DNA from: Comamonas aquatica NBRC 14918
GTDB taxonomy: Bacteria > Pseudomonadota > Gammaproteobacteria > Burkholderiales > Burkholderiaceae_C
NCBI RefSeq assembly: GCF_000739875.1
Contig: NZ_BBJR01000056.1
Coordinates: 1 to 43,245 of the forward strand
Reading direction: 5' to 3'
DNA length: 43,245 nucleotides
Part shown: one piece after another, positions 16,984 through 23,929 of the stretch
How positions within the stretch are numbered: position 1 is the stretch's first letter
How the letters are laid out: every line of letters begins with the position of its first letter
Translations under genes and position numbers: made by a program
Notes under the pieces: model-generated
The model's database searches: none
Told to the model about the DNA's origin: nothing
The model's input: only the letters and a program-made list of their open reading frames with translations

Positions 16984-17058
16984 ATGACACAACCCCAAAT
17001 TCTGTCTGCCTGGCCCGAAGACGAACGCGACCGCAAGCGCGCCCCTTCCCGCCTGTAA
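16984..17058 (+). CDS. Micro-ORF copy 3 with WPEDERDRKR core (24 residues)
   Basis: A 24-codon frame: MTQPQILSA, then the core WPEDERDRKR, then APSRL-stop. aaaggagtgaaacg gives a near-ideal Shine-Dalgarno sequence. It is closest to copy 1 (shared ILS before the core and RL at the end). The 106 bases between copy 2's terminator and this ATG probably hold its own promoter; a direct look finds no clear -35/-10 pair. A terminator shared with the convergent phaB follows at 17129-17156. The function is unknown. Confidence 0.65.
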   Translation: MTQPQILSAWPEDERDRKRAPSRL

Positions 17059-17128
17059 GGCTGCGGCCCGTGCCAACCGGCGCCGCCGGTGACTTGGCAG
17101 GCACTTCACAAGTTTCCTGTTCTCCATG

Positions 17129-17156
17129 AAAAAAGCCCGCATTGCGCGGGCTTTTT
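17129..17156. terminator. Bidirectional terminator between micro-ORF 3 and phaB
   Basis: aaaaaagcccgc / gcgggcttttt with loop attgc. The A- and T-tracts on each side allow it to end the phaCAB transcript (-) and the micro-ORF transcript (+). Confidence 0.88.
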
Positions 17157-17174
17157 GCTGGGCGCCAGAAGCGC

Positions 17175-17912
17175 TCAGTGCATGTGCAGACCACCGTTGA
17201 CCGAGAAATCGGCACCGGTCGAATAGCTGCCATCTTCCGAAGCCAGCCACGAGACGATGGACGCAATTTCCCGGGGCTCGCCCAGGCGCTTGACGGGGAT
17301 GGTGCCCACGATCTTGTCCAGCACATCCTGGCGGATCGCCTTGACCATGTCGGTGCCAATGTAGCCAGGGCTGACGGTGTTCACCGTAACGCCCTTGCTG
17401 GCCAGCTCCTGCGCCAGGGCCATGGTGAAACCATGCATGCCCGCCTTGGCCGCCGAGTAGTTGGTCTGTCCGGCCTGGCCCTTGGCGCCGTTGACCGAGC
17501 TGATGTTGATCACCCGGCCCCAGCCCTTTTCCACCATGTCGCCCACGACCTGCTTGGTCACGTTGAACATGGAGTTCAGGTTGGTCTCGATCACAGCCTG
17601 CCAGTCGTCCGGGGTCATCTTCAGGAACATGCGGTCCCGCGTGATGCCGGCGTTGTTCACCAGCACATCGATGCTGCCATGCTCCTGCTTGGCCTGGCCG
17701 AAGGCCTCGACGGTGGAAGCCCAGTCTCCGACGTTGCCGACGGAGGCGTAGAAGGTGTAGCCCAGGGCCTTTTGCTCGTCCAGCCACTTCTGGAAGTCGC
17801 GAGTGGGGCCGCAGCCCGCAATCACTTTGAAACCATCGTCATGCAGACGCTGGCAAATGGCAGTGCCAATGCCGCCCATCCCTCCGGTGACATACGCGAC
17901 TTTCTGACTCAT
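17175..17912 (-). CDS. phaB: Acetoacetyl-CoA reductase PhaB
   Basis: A 245-residue short-chain dehydrogenase that reduces acetoacetyl-CoA to (R)-3-hydroxybutyryl-CoA with NADPH, the second step of PHB synthesis. Start ATG 17912 (MSQKVAYVTGGMGGIGTAIC) has aaggag about 7 bases upstream; the longer frame to 17951 adds unconserved residues. The nucleotide-binding TGGMGGIG, VLVNNAGITRD, catalytic NISSVNG and YSAAK motifs, and the C-terminal GADFSVNGGLHMH are all as in Cupriavidus PhaB. It is third in the phaC-phaA-phaB order, 140 bases after phaA, and ends at a shared bidirectional terminator. Confidence 0.96.
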   Translation of the reverse strand: MSQKVAYVTGGMGGIGTAICQRLHDDGFKVIAGCGPTRDFQKWLDEQKALGYTFYASVGNVGDWASTVEAFGQAKQEHGSIDVLVNNAGITRDRMFLKMTPDDWQAVIETNLNSMFNVTKQVVGDMVEKGWGRVINISSVNGAKGQAGQTNYSAAKAGMHGFTMALAQELASKGVTVNTVSPGYIGTDMVKAIRQDVLDKIVGTIPVKRLGEPREIASIVSWLASEDGSYSTGADFSVNGGLHMH

Positions 17913-18052
17913 TGCTGATCTCCTTGTACTTGCTGTACTTGCGTTGCTCAAATCCGTATCAATGACTGTAGCGGGCCCGCCCCTCCAGACGCGTTGCGGT
18001 TAACCCGCTGGCCACTGTCGTGCGGCGGCCACGCCACAGTCCTTGCACATGC

Positions 18053-19231
18053 TTAGCGCTCAACCGCCAGGGCCACGCCCATGCCGCCGCCGATGCACAG
18101 TGCCGCGACGCCCTTCTTGGCATCCCGGCGCTGCATTTCGTGCAGCAGGGTCACCAGCACGCGGCAGCCCGAGGCCCCGATGGGGTGGCCAATCGCGATG
18201 GCACCACCATTGACATTGACCTTGTCCGCATCAATGCCCAGCACCTTGTTCACGGCGCAGGCCTGGGCGGCGAAGGCTTCGTTCAACTCAAACAGGTCCA
18301 CATCGCCGACCTGCCAACCCGCGCGCTGCAGCGCCTTGCGCGTGGCGGACACCGGCCCCATGCCCATGGTGGCGGGGTTCAGGCCGCTGGTGGCATAGGC
18401 CTTGATCGTAGCCAGGGGCTTCAGGCCGAGGGCGGCCGCCTTGCTGGCCGACATCACCACCACGGCGGCCGCGCCGTCGTTGATACCCGAGGCATTGCCT
18501 GCGGTCACCGTGCCGGCCTTGTCAAAGGCCGGTTTCAGGCTGGCCAGCGCCTCGGCGTTGGTCTTGCGGTTGATGTACTCGTCCGCTTCAAACACCAGTG
18601 GGTCGCCCTTGCGCTGGGGAATGAGCACGGGCACGATTTCATCCTTGAACTTGCCCGCGTCCTGCGCCGCGGCGGCCTTGTGCTGGCTGCCGATCGCCAG
18701 CTCATCCTGCTGGCCGCGCGAAATGTCGTTTTCCTTGGCCACGTTCTCGGCGGTGATGCCCATGTGGTACTGGTTGTACACGTCCCACAGGCCGTCTACG
18801 ATCATCGTGTCCTGCATCTTCCAGTCACCCATGCGCTGACCTTCGCGCGAACCCTGCAGCACGTGGGGCGACAGGCTCATGTTTTCCTGGCCGCCCGCCA
18901 CCACGATTTCGCTGTCACCGGTCGCCACGGCCTGGGCCGCCAGCATCACGGCCTTCAGGCCCGAGCCGCACACGGCGTTGATGGTCAGCGCCGGCGTTTC
19001 CTGGGCCACGCCGGCCTTCATCATGGCCTGGCGCGCAGGGTTCTGGCCAACACCGGCCGTGAGCACCTGGCCCATGATGACTTCCCCCACCTGGTCCAGC
19101 GGCACCTGGGCACGCTGCAAGGCGGCCTTGATCACGGTGGCGCCCAGGTCGACGGCCGGCACTTTGGCCAGGCCACCCCCAAACTTGCCCACGGCAGTGC
19201 GCACGGCGGAAACGATGACGATGTCTTCCAT
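18053..19231 (-). CDS. phaA: Acetyl-CoA acetyltransferase (beta-ketothiolase) PhaA
   Basis: A 392-residue thiolase that condenses two acetyl-CoA to acetoacetyl-CoA, the first step of PHB synthesis. Start ATG 19231 (MEDIVIVSAVRTAVGKFGGG) matches the family N-terminus. The acyl-accepting Cys88 lies in NAVCGSGLKAV. The C-terminal active-site blocks NVNGGAIAIGHPIGASG and CIGGGMGVALAVE are intact. Length equals Cupriavidus PhaA (393). It lies between phaC (111 bases upstream) and phaB. Thiolases of this group can also serve other pathways, but the position makes PHB the main role. Confidence 0.95.
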   Translation of the reverse strand: MEDIVIVSAVRTAVGKFGGGLAKVPAVDLGATVIKAALQRAQVPLDQVGEVIMGQVLTAGVGQNPARQAMMKAGVAQETPALTINAVCGSGLKAVMLAAQAVATGDSEIVVAGGQENMSLSPHVLQGSREGQRMGDWKMQDTMIVDGLWDVYNQYHMGITAENVAKENDISRGQQDELAIGSQHKAAAAQDAGKFKDEIVPVLIPQRKGDPLVFEADEYINRKTNAEALASLKPAFDKAGTVTAGNASGINDGAAAVVVMSASKAAALGLKPLATIKAYATSGLNPATMGMGPVSATRKALQRAGWQVGDVDLFELNEAFAAQACAVNKVLGIDADKVNVNGGAIAIGHPIGASGCRVLVTLLHEMQRRDAKKGVAALCIGGGMGVALAVER

Positions 19232-19342
19232 GTGATGGGTCCCTTGTCGTTGATTGATTCTGCGCCGCGGCCCGTGTTGCTCTGCGTACAGCACACCCCC
19301 TGGGCCGGCGGCAATTCACATTGTGCAGGGGTTCTGTGTCAG

Positions 19343-21037
19343 TCAGGCCTTTTGCAGCACATAACGGCCCGGTGCCGGCTCGATGGCCTTGTACTGGTTG
19401 CCCTTGCCATAGCGCTTGGGAGCGGCCACCAGCTTGCCGGCATGCCCCTTGAGCCACGCGGACCAGTCCGTCCACCAGCTGCCCGGATGCTCTTGCGCTC
19501 CCTGCAGCCATTCGGCATGCGTGGCGGGCAAGGCGCCATCGGCGCGAATCCAGTGGCTGCGCTTGTTCTTGGCGGGTGGGTTGATGACGCCGGCAATGTG
19601 CCCGGACGCCCCCATCACGAAACGCTTGTCGCCCGGGAACACCTGGGTGGATGCATAGGAACCGCCAATCGGCACGATGTGGTCCTCGCGCGAGCCGTAG
19701 ATGTACAGGGGCACGTCCACACGGCCCAGATCCAGGGCTTGGCCGCACACCGTCAGATGCCCGGGCTTGACCAGGTTGTTCTCCAGGTACATGTTGCGCA
19801 GGTACCAGGCATACCAGGGCCCGGGCAGGTTGGTGGCGTCGCTGTTCCAGTACAGCAGGTCGAAGGGTGGCGGGGTCTCGCCCTTCAGGTAATTGCCGAC
19901 CACGTAGTTCCAGACCAGATCGTTGGGGCGCAGAAAGCTGAAGGTGGAGGCCAGCTCCTGGCCTTGCAACAGCCCGCCCTTGCCCATTTGCAGCTCCCGC
20001 ATCTGGACAAAAGCTTCGTCGATGAAGACATCCAGCACGCCGGTGTCGGTGAAGTCCACCAGGGTGGTCAGCAAGGTGGCACTGGCCACCGGCGCCTGCT
20101 GGCGCGCCGCCAGTACGGCCAGGGCCGCCGACAGCATGGTGCCGCCAACGCAAAAGCCCAGGGCGTTGATCTGGTCGGCCCCGCCGATCTCCTGCGTGAC
20201 GGCAATCGCCTGGAGCACGGCATGCTCGATGTAGTCATCCCAGGTCAGGTGGCCCAGCGATTCGTCCGGGTTGCGCCAGCTGACGACAAAGGTGCGGTGG
20301 CCCTGGCTGACCGCATAGCGGATCAGCGAATTTTCTGGCTGCAGGTCCAGGATGTAGTACTTGTTGATGCACGGTGGCACCAGCAGGAAGGGTCGTTCAT
20401 GCACCTTGGCCGTGAGTGGCTTGTACTCGATCAGCTGGAAGATGTCGTTCTCGTAGACCACCGCACCTTCGCTGGTGGCCACGTTTTTGCCCACCTCGAA
20501 CACGCTCTCGTCGGTCATCGAGACATGGCCCTGCCCCATATCGTGCAGCAGGTTCTGGATGCCCTGGGCCAGGCTTTGGCCCTTTGTGGCAATCGCTTTT
20601 TGCTGGGCCTCGGGGTTCAAGGCCAGGAAGTTGCTGGGCGACATGGCCGCCACCCATTGCTCCACGGCAAAGCGGATGCGCTCGCGCGTCTTGGCGTCGG
20701 CCTGCACGGCCTCGGCCATGCCGGTCAGGGCCTGGGCGTTGAGCAGGTAGGCATTCGCCGTCCACGCGGACAAGGGGTTCTCGGCCCAGGCGGCCGCGCC
20801 GAAGCGCTTGTCCTTGAGGGCCGAAGGCTGGGCCACGCCCTGGCTCCAGAGAGCGGTGGCTTCGCGCACATACTGCTGTTGCAGTTCCTGCAGCTTGGCC
20901 GCATCCAGCTGCACTGCGGCAGGACCCGCAGCGCCTGCCGGCGCTGTCGGAAAGGCCGCCACGGCCTTGGCCCACTGGTCGGCAAAGAATTGCTGGAACT
21001 GTTGCGCGCTCTGATCCCAAGAAGCTTCCGAAGCCAT
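19343..21037 (-). CDS. phaC: Class I poly(3-hydroxyalkanoate) synthase PhaC
   Basis: A 564-residue polymerase that joins (R)-3-hydroxyacyl-CoA units into PHB on granule surfaces. Start ATG 21037 (MASEASWDQSAQQFQQFF) is preferred: ggagacaac precedes it, and upstream in-frame codons are unlike a PhaC N-terminus. The variable N-terminal domain (about 1-165) is followed by the alpha/beta-hydrolase core. The lipase-box-like ALGFCVGGTML carries nucleophile Cys near residue 296; YIYGSREDHIVP (catalytic Asp region) and GASGHIAGVINPPAKNKRS (catalytic His region) are clear. It is first gene of phaCAB, downstream of pgeF on the same strand. Confidence 0.96.
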   Translation of the reverse strand: MASEASWDQSAQQFQQFFADQWAKAVAAFPTAPAGAAGPAAVQLDAAKLQELQQQYVREATALWSQGVAQPSALKDKRFGAAAWAENPLSAWTANAYLLNAQALTGMAEAVQADAKTRERIRFAVEQWVAAMSPSNFLALNPEAQQKAIATKGQSLAQGIQNLLHDMGQGHVSMTDESVFEVGKNVATSEGAVVYENDIFQLIEYKPLTAKVHERPFLLVPPCINKYYILDLQPENSLIRYAVSQGHRTFVVSWRNPDESLGHLTWDDYIEHAVLQAIAVTQEIGGADQINALGFCVGGTMLSAALAVLAARQQAPVASATLLTTLVDFTDTGVLDVFIDEAFVQMRELQMGKGGLLQGQELASTFSFLRPNDLVWNYVVGNYLKGETPPPFDLLYWNSDATNLPGPWYAWYLRNMYLENNLVKPGHLTVCGQALDLGRVDVPLYIYGSREDHIVPIGGSYASTQVFPGDKRFVMGASGHIAGVINPPAKNKRSHWIRADGALPATHAEWLQGAQEHPGSWWTDWSAWLKGHAGKLVAAPKRYGKGNQYKAIEPAPGRYVLQKA

Positions 21038-21215
21038 GTTGTCTCCTGTGTGTGCAGGCCAGCACGGTGCGTGCTGTGCCGCTGGATTGATTGTTGCGCA
21101 GCAGCATGTGTCTGGCAATCCAGCGCCGCCCCTGCCCCAAGCAAAAACCGGGCTCATTGACGCGAATCAAGCCCACTATCTCCCAGGGACGTGCTGCATC
21201 AGGCACATTTCAGCC

Positions 21216-21533
21216 ATGTACCTGATTGTCATTGCCTGGTTCTATGTGACGCTGATGATGGCGCTGGCCGAGGCGGCCAGCCCGCAAGGCAGTATCCTGG
21301 GAGCCGTCATCACTTTTGTGCTGTATGGGCTGCTGCCCATGTCCATCCTGGTTTACATCCTGGGCACGCCCGCACGCAAGCGCCGCCTCAAGGCCCGGCG
21401 GGAGGCCGAGCAACGCGCCTGGGATGCGGCCCAGGCGGCCGCCGCCCCGTCAGCCCGTCTTCCAGATGCAGGCGGCCATGCGCCCGGTACTGCCGAGGAC
21501 GCCGGCATCGCGGCGGTGCGAAAAGAACCTTGA
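21216..21533 (+). CDS. Small two-span membrane protein, unknown function
   Basis: A 105-residue protein starting at MYLIVIAWFYVTLMMALAEA. Two hydrophobic helices (about 1-19 and 27-48) are followed by a basic stretch (ARKRRLKARREAEQR) and an Ala/Pro-rich cytoplasmic tail. By the positive-inside rule the tail is cytoplasmic. The last 84 bases overlap the 3-prime end of pgeF on the opposite strand. The Shine-Dalgarno sequence is weak. No family is recognised, and the tail beyond about residue 75 could be constrained mainly by pgeF. It starts 178 bases from phaC, divergently. Confidence 0.6.
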   Translation: MYLIVIAWFYVTLMMALAEAASPQGSILGAVITFVLYGLLPMSILVYILGTPARKRRLKARREAEQRAWDAAQAAAAPSARLPDAGGHAPGTAEDAGIAAVRKEP

Positions 21534-22328
21534 GGCGTCGCTGAACGTGCACCAGGCCGCCGTGCCATCGTTGCCATACAGCTGCGTCAGACCCAGTTGC
21601 GCCAACCGCCGCCGGGCCAGGCCCGACAGGTCGGCCATCCACTTGCCCGGAGCCCCGTCACGCGCCTGAAAGCATGGGCCGGCACCCGCGTCACGGCCGG
21701 TGAACGCAGCCCGCACATCCTCCCCCACCTCGAAGGCTTGCGGGCCGATGCACGGTCCCAGCCAGACCTGGGTCTGCGCAGCCAGTGTGGCATCGGCAGG
21801 CATGCCCAGCTGGCGGGCATAAGCCAGCCACAGGGCCTCCAGGACACCATGCCCGCCTTGGCCCGCCAGCCCGCGCCAGCCAGCATGCGCCGCTGCCACG
21901 ACACGGCCCGAGCGATGGGCCATGAGCACGGGCAGGCAATCGGCCACCATGATGGTGCAGACCATGCCGACCTGGTCGGTCACACAGGCATCGAAGGTCT
22001 GCGCCTGCGGCACGCCCTCCTCCAGCACCTGCACGCCACAGCCGTGCACCTGCTGCATGAAGACCGGCTGCACCCACCGGTCTGCGGCGTCCTGGATCAC
22101 GCGGCCCAGCAACTGGCGGTTGGCCGCCACCGCCTGTGGAGCGTCACCCACATGGTCGCCCAGGTTCATCGTGTTCCATGGCGGCGCGCTCACACCCCCC
22201 TGGCGTGTGGTGAACAAGGCCTGCACGCCGGGAATGGCAGGCCAGTCGGGCTGCAGCCATTGCTGCAAAAGATGCTTGGTATCAGTCACCCAGGCAGCAT
22301 ACCCTGCCCAACCGGCGCCATAACTCAT
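21450..22328 (-). CDS. pgeF: Peptidoglycan editing factor PgeF (YfiH, multicopper-oxidase-like)
   Basis: A 292-residue YfiH/DUF152 protein. The family removes non-canonical amino acids from cytoplasmic peptidoglycan precursors and was earlier called polyphenol oxidase or laccase. Zn/active-site blocks are visible: QQVHGCGVQVL, VADCLPVLMAH and AAAHAGWRGLAGQG, with WLGPCIGPQAFEVGEDV after them. ATG 22328 has ggagg 13 bases upstream; a GTG at 22289 would give a family-typical N-terminus (279 residues) and is a possible alternative. It lies upstream of phaC on the same strand. Confidence 0.93.
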   Translation of the reverse strand: MSYGAGWAGYAAWVTDTKHLLQQWLQPDWPAIPGVQALFTTRQGGVSAPPWNTMNLGDHVGDAPQAVAANRQLLGRVIQDAADRWVQPVFMQQVHGCGVQVLEEGVPQAQTFDACVTDQVGMVCTIMVADCLPVLMAHRSGRVVAAAHAGWRGLAGQGGHGVLEALWLAYARQLGMPADATLAAQTQVWLGPCIGPQAFEVGEDVRAAFTGRDAGAGPCFQARDGAPGKWMADLSGLARRRLAQLGLTQLYGNDGTAAWCTFSDASRFFSHRRDAGVLGSTGRMAACIWKTG

Positions 22329-22366
22329 GGCACACTTTCAGCCTCCATCCCTTTGTCTGTTTTGCC

Positions 22367-23065
22367 ATGCAGTTTGCATTCCCCCCCGCCCCCCAGGCCT
22401 CGCTGCCGATTGTTGACAGCGCCGACCGTTTCCCCGTGCACCGCATCTACTGCGTGGGCCGCAACTACACCGAACATGCCAAGGAGATGGGCTTTACCGG
22501 CCGTGAAGCCCCGTTCTTTTTCATGAAGCCCGCCGACGCGATCGTGCCCCCCACAGGCCATGCCCCCGTGCAGATGCCCTACCCCAGCCTGACCAGCAAC
22601 CTGCACCACGAAATCGAGCTGGTGGTGGCGATTGGCAAGGGCGGCAAGAACATCCCGGCCAGCGAGGCTTTCGCACACATCTGGGGCTACGCCGTGGGCC
22701 TGGACATGACCCGCCGCGACCTGCAAAACGAGATGAAGAAGCAAGGTCGCCCCTGGTGCATTGGCAAGGCCTTCGAGCACAGCGCGCCCATCGGCCCTGT
22801 CACCCCCGCCGCCCAGGTTGGCGACATCGAACAGGCCGACATCTGGCTGCAGGTCAACGGCCAAGACCGCCAGCGCAGCCAGATCGGCCAACTGATCTGG
22901 AACATTGCCGAAACCATCGAACACCTGTCCCAGGCCTGGGAACTGCAACCGGGCGACCTGATCATGACCGGCACCCCCGAAGGCGTGGGGGCCGTGCAGG
23001 TGGGCGACCTGCTGGAAGGCGGCATCACAGGGCTGCCCCCGCTGCGCGTATCCATCACGGCTTGA
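22367..23065 (+). CDS. Fumarylacetoacetate hydrolase-family protein
   Basis: A 232-residue FAH-fold enzyme, cytoplasmic. Metal-binding and core motifs are present: YCVGRNYTEHAKEMG, SNLHHEIELVVAIGKGGKNI, GYAVGLDMTRRDLQ, and the C-terminal PGDLIMTGTPEGVGAVQVGD. The size and motifs resemble fumarylpyruvate hydrolases (NagK type), but FAH members also include acylpyruvases and oxaloacetate decarboxylases, so the substrate is not settled. The next gene, a Nudix hydrolase, starts 8 bases downstream, so they are probably co-transcribed. It is divergent from pgeF. Confidence 0.88.
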   Translation: MQFAFPPAPQASLPIVDSADRFPVHRIYCVGRNYTEHAKEMGFTGREAPFFFMKPADAIVPPTGHAPVQMPYPSLTSNLHHEIELVVAIGKGGKNIPASEAFAHIWGYAVGLDMTRRDLQNEMKKQGRPWCIGKAFEHSAPIGPVTPAAQVGDIEQADIWLQVNGQDRQRSQIGQLIWNIAETIEHLSQAWELQPGDLIMTGTPEGVGAVQVGDLLEGGITGLPPLRVSITA

Positions 23066-23073
23066 CCCCCGAC

Positions 23074-23625
23074 ATGTACCAGCGCCCCGCCATCCAGTTC
23101 TGCAGCCTCTGCGGGCACGCTACACGCCACGCCATCCCCGACGATGGCGACACGCGCGTGCGCGCCATCTGCACCGGCTGTGGCACCGTGCACTACCAGA
23201 ACCCGCTGAACGTGGTGGGGGCGATTCCCGTGGCCGACGATGGCCGCATCCTGCTGTGCAAGCGCAACATCGAGCCCCGCTGGGGCAAGTGGACCTTGCC
23301 CGCCGGCTTCATGGAACTGGGCGAAACCGCCAGCCAGGGCGCCGCGCGCGAGACGGACGAGGAAGCCGGCGCCGACATCGAGATGGGCCGGCTGTTTTCC
23401 GTCATCAGCGTGCCCCGCGTCGGCCAGGTGCACCTGTTCTACTGCGCGCGCCTGCGCAGCGACATCCTCGACCCCGGGCATGAAACGATTGAAGCGCGCC
23501 TGTTCCCTGCCGACGACATCCCCTGGGACGAACTGGCATTTCGCACCGTCAGCGTCACCCTGCAGCGCTACCTGGAAGACCGCCAGGCCGGCCTGACCCA
23601 GGTGCACAGCATCGACCTCGACTGA
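23074..23625 (+). CDS. Nudix hydrolase with N-terminal zinc ribbon
   Basis: A 183-residue protein. Residues 8-40 form a zinc ribbon (FCSLCGHATRHAIP, then ICTGCGTVHYQNP). The Nudix domain follows, with a complete Nudix box GFMELGETASQGAARETDEE and the continuing AGA. The domain order resembles NudC-like enzymes, but it lacks the long N-terminal NudC domain; related betaproteobacterial proteins are annotated simply as Nudix hydrolases. It probably cleaves a nucleoside diphosphate derivative. Start ATG 23074 is 8 bases after the FAH gene. Confidence 0.9.
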   Translation: MYQRPAIQFCSLCGHATRHAIPDDGDTRVRAICTGCGTVHYQNPLNVVGAIPVADDGRILLCKRNIEPRWGKWTLPAGFMELGETASQGAARETDEEAGADIEMGRLFSVISVPRVGQVHLFYCARLRSDILDPGHETIEARLFPADDIPWDELAFRTVSVTLQRYLEDRQAGLTQVHSIDLD

Positions 23626-23929
23626 GCCCGCCTCTGGCGTTGCCCCCCTGAGGGTCGCACGCCAGGGCCTGGTGCCCCCGGCGTACTCCTCCCCCTACGT
23701 CCTGACCGTGGGCACTGCATCCCGGCAGGCAGCGCAATTGCACAAGCCCTGGCACGCCGGCAGCCAGGGTACGTTCAGCATCCCCTTTCAGCTTTGACCG
23801 CTGTCGGGCTGGTGACACCCAGCCCCTGTGCGCAGGGCTCGCGTGGCCCGATTTTTGCATCTGTTTCAAAAAGTAGAAGCGGGACTGACTTCATGAACGT
23901 TCCGCACATTGCACGCAAGGAGGACTGAC
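23626..23929. other. Spacer between Nudix gene and CheW-fusion gene
   Basis: About 300 bases with no gene seen. It contains a hairpin shortly after the Nudix stop (ctggcgt 23634-23640 pairs with acgccag 23659-23665, with a smaller ccct/aggg inside), GC-rich sequence, a sigma-54-like promoter at 23844-23859, and a strong Shine-Dalgarno sequence (aaggagg) before the next gene. Confidence 0.7.
23844..23859 (+). promoter_or_regulatory. Sigma-54 (-24/-12) promoter-like sequence
   Basis: TGGCCCG, four bases, then TTGCA. This fits the sigma-54 consensus TGGCACG-N4-TTGCW with one change and the required ten bases between GG and GC. Transcription would start near 23870, about 60 bases before the CheW-fusion gene. 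Confidence 0.5.

Noticed and set aside
16891-17787. Long minus-strand frame over the micro-ORFs and phaB
   Set aside because: It is a shadow of phaB in another frame with no start signal; phaB itself is clear in the correct frame.
21095-21103. TGCGCAGCA upstream of phaC as a PhaR site
   Set aside because: Matches TGC-N3-GCA but not the finer pattern, and such words are common in this GC-rich sequence.
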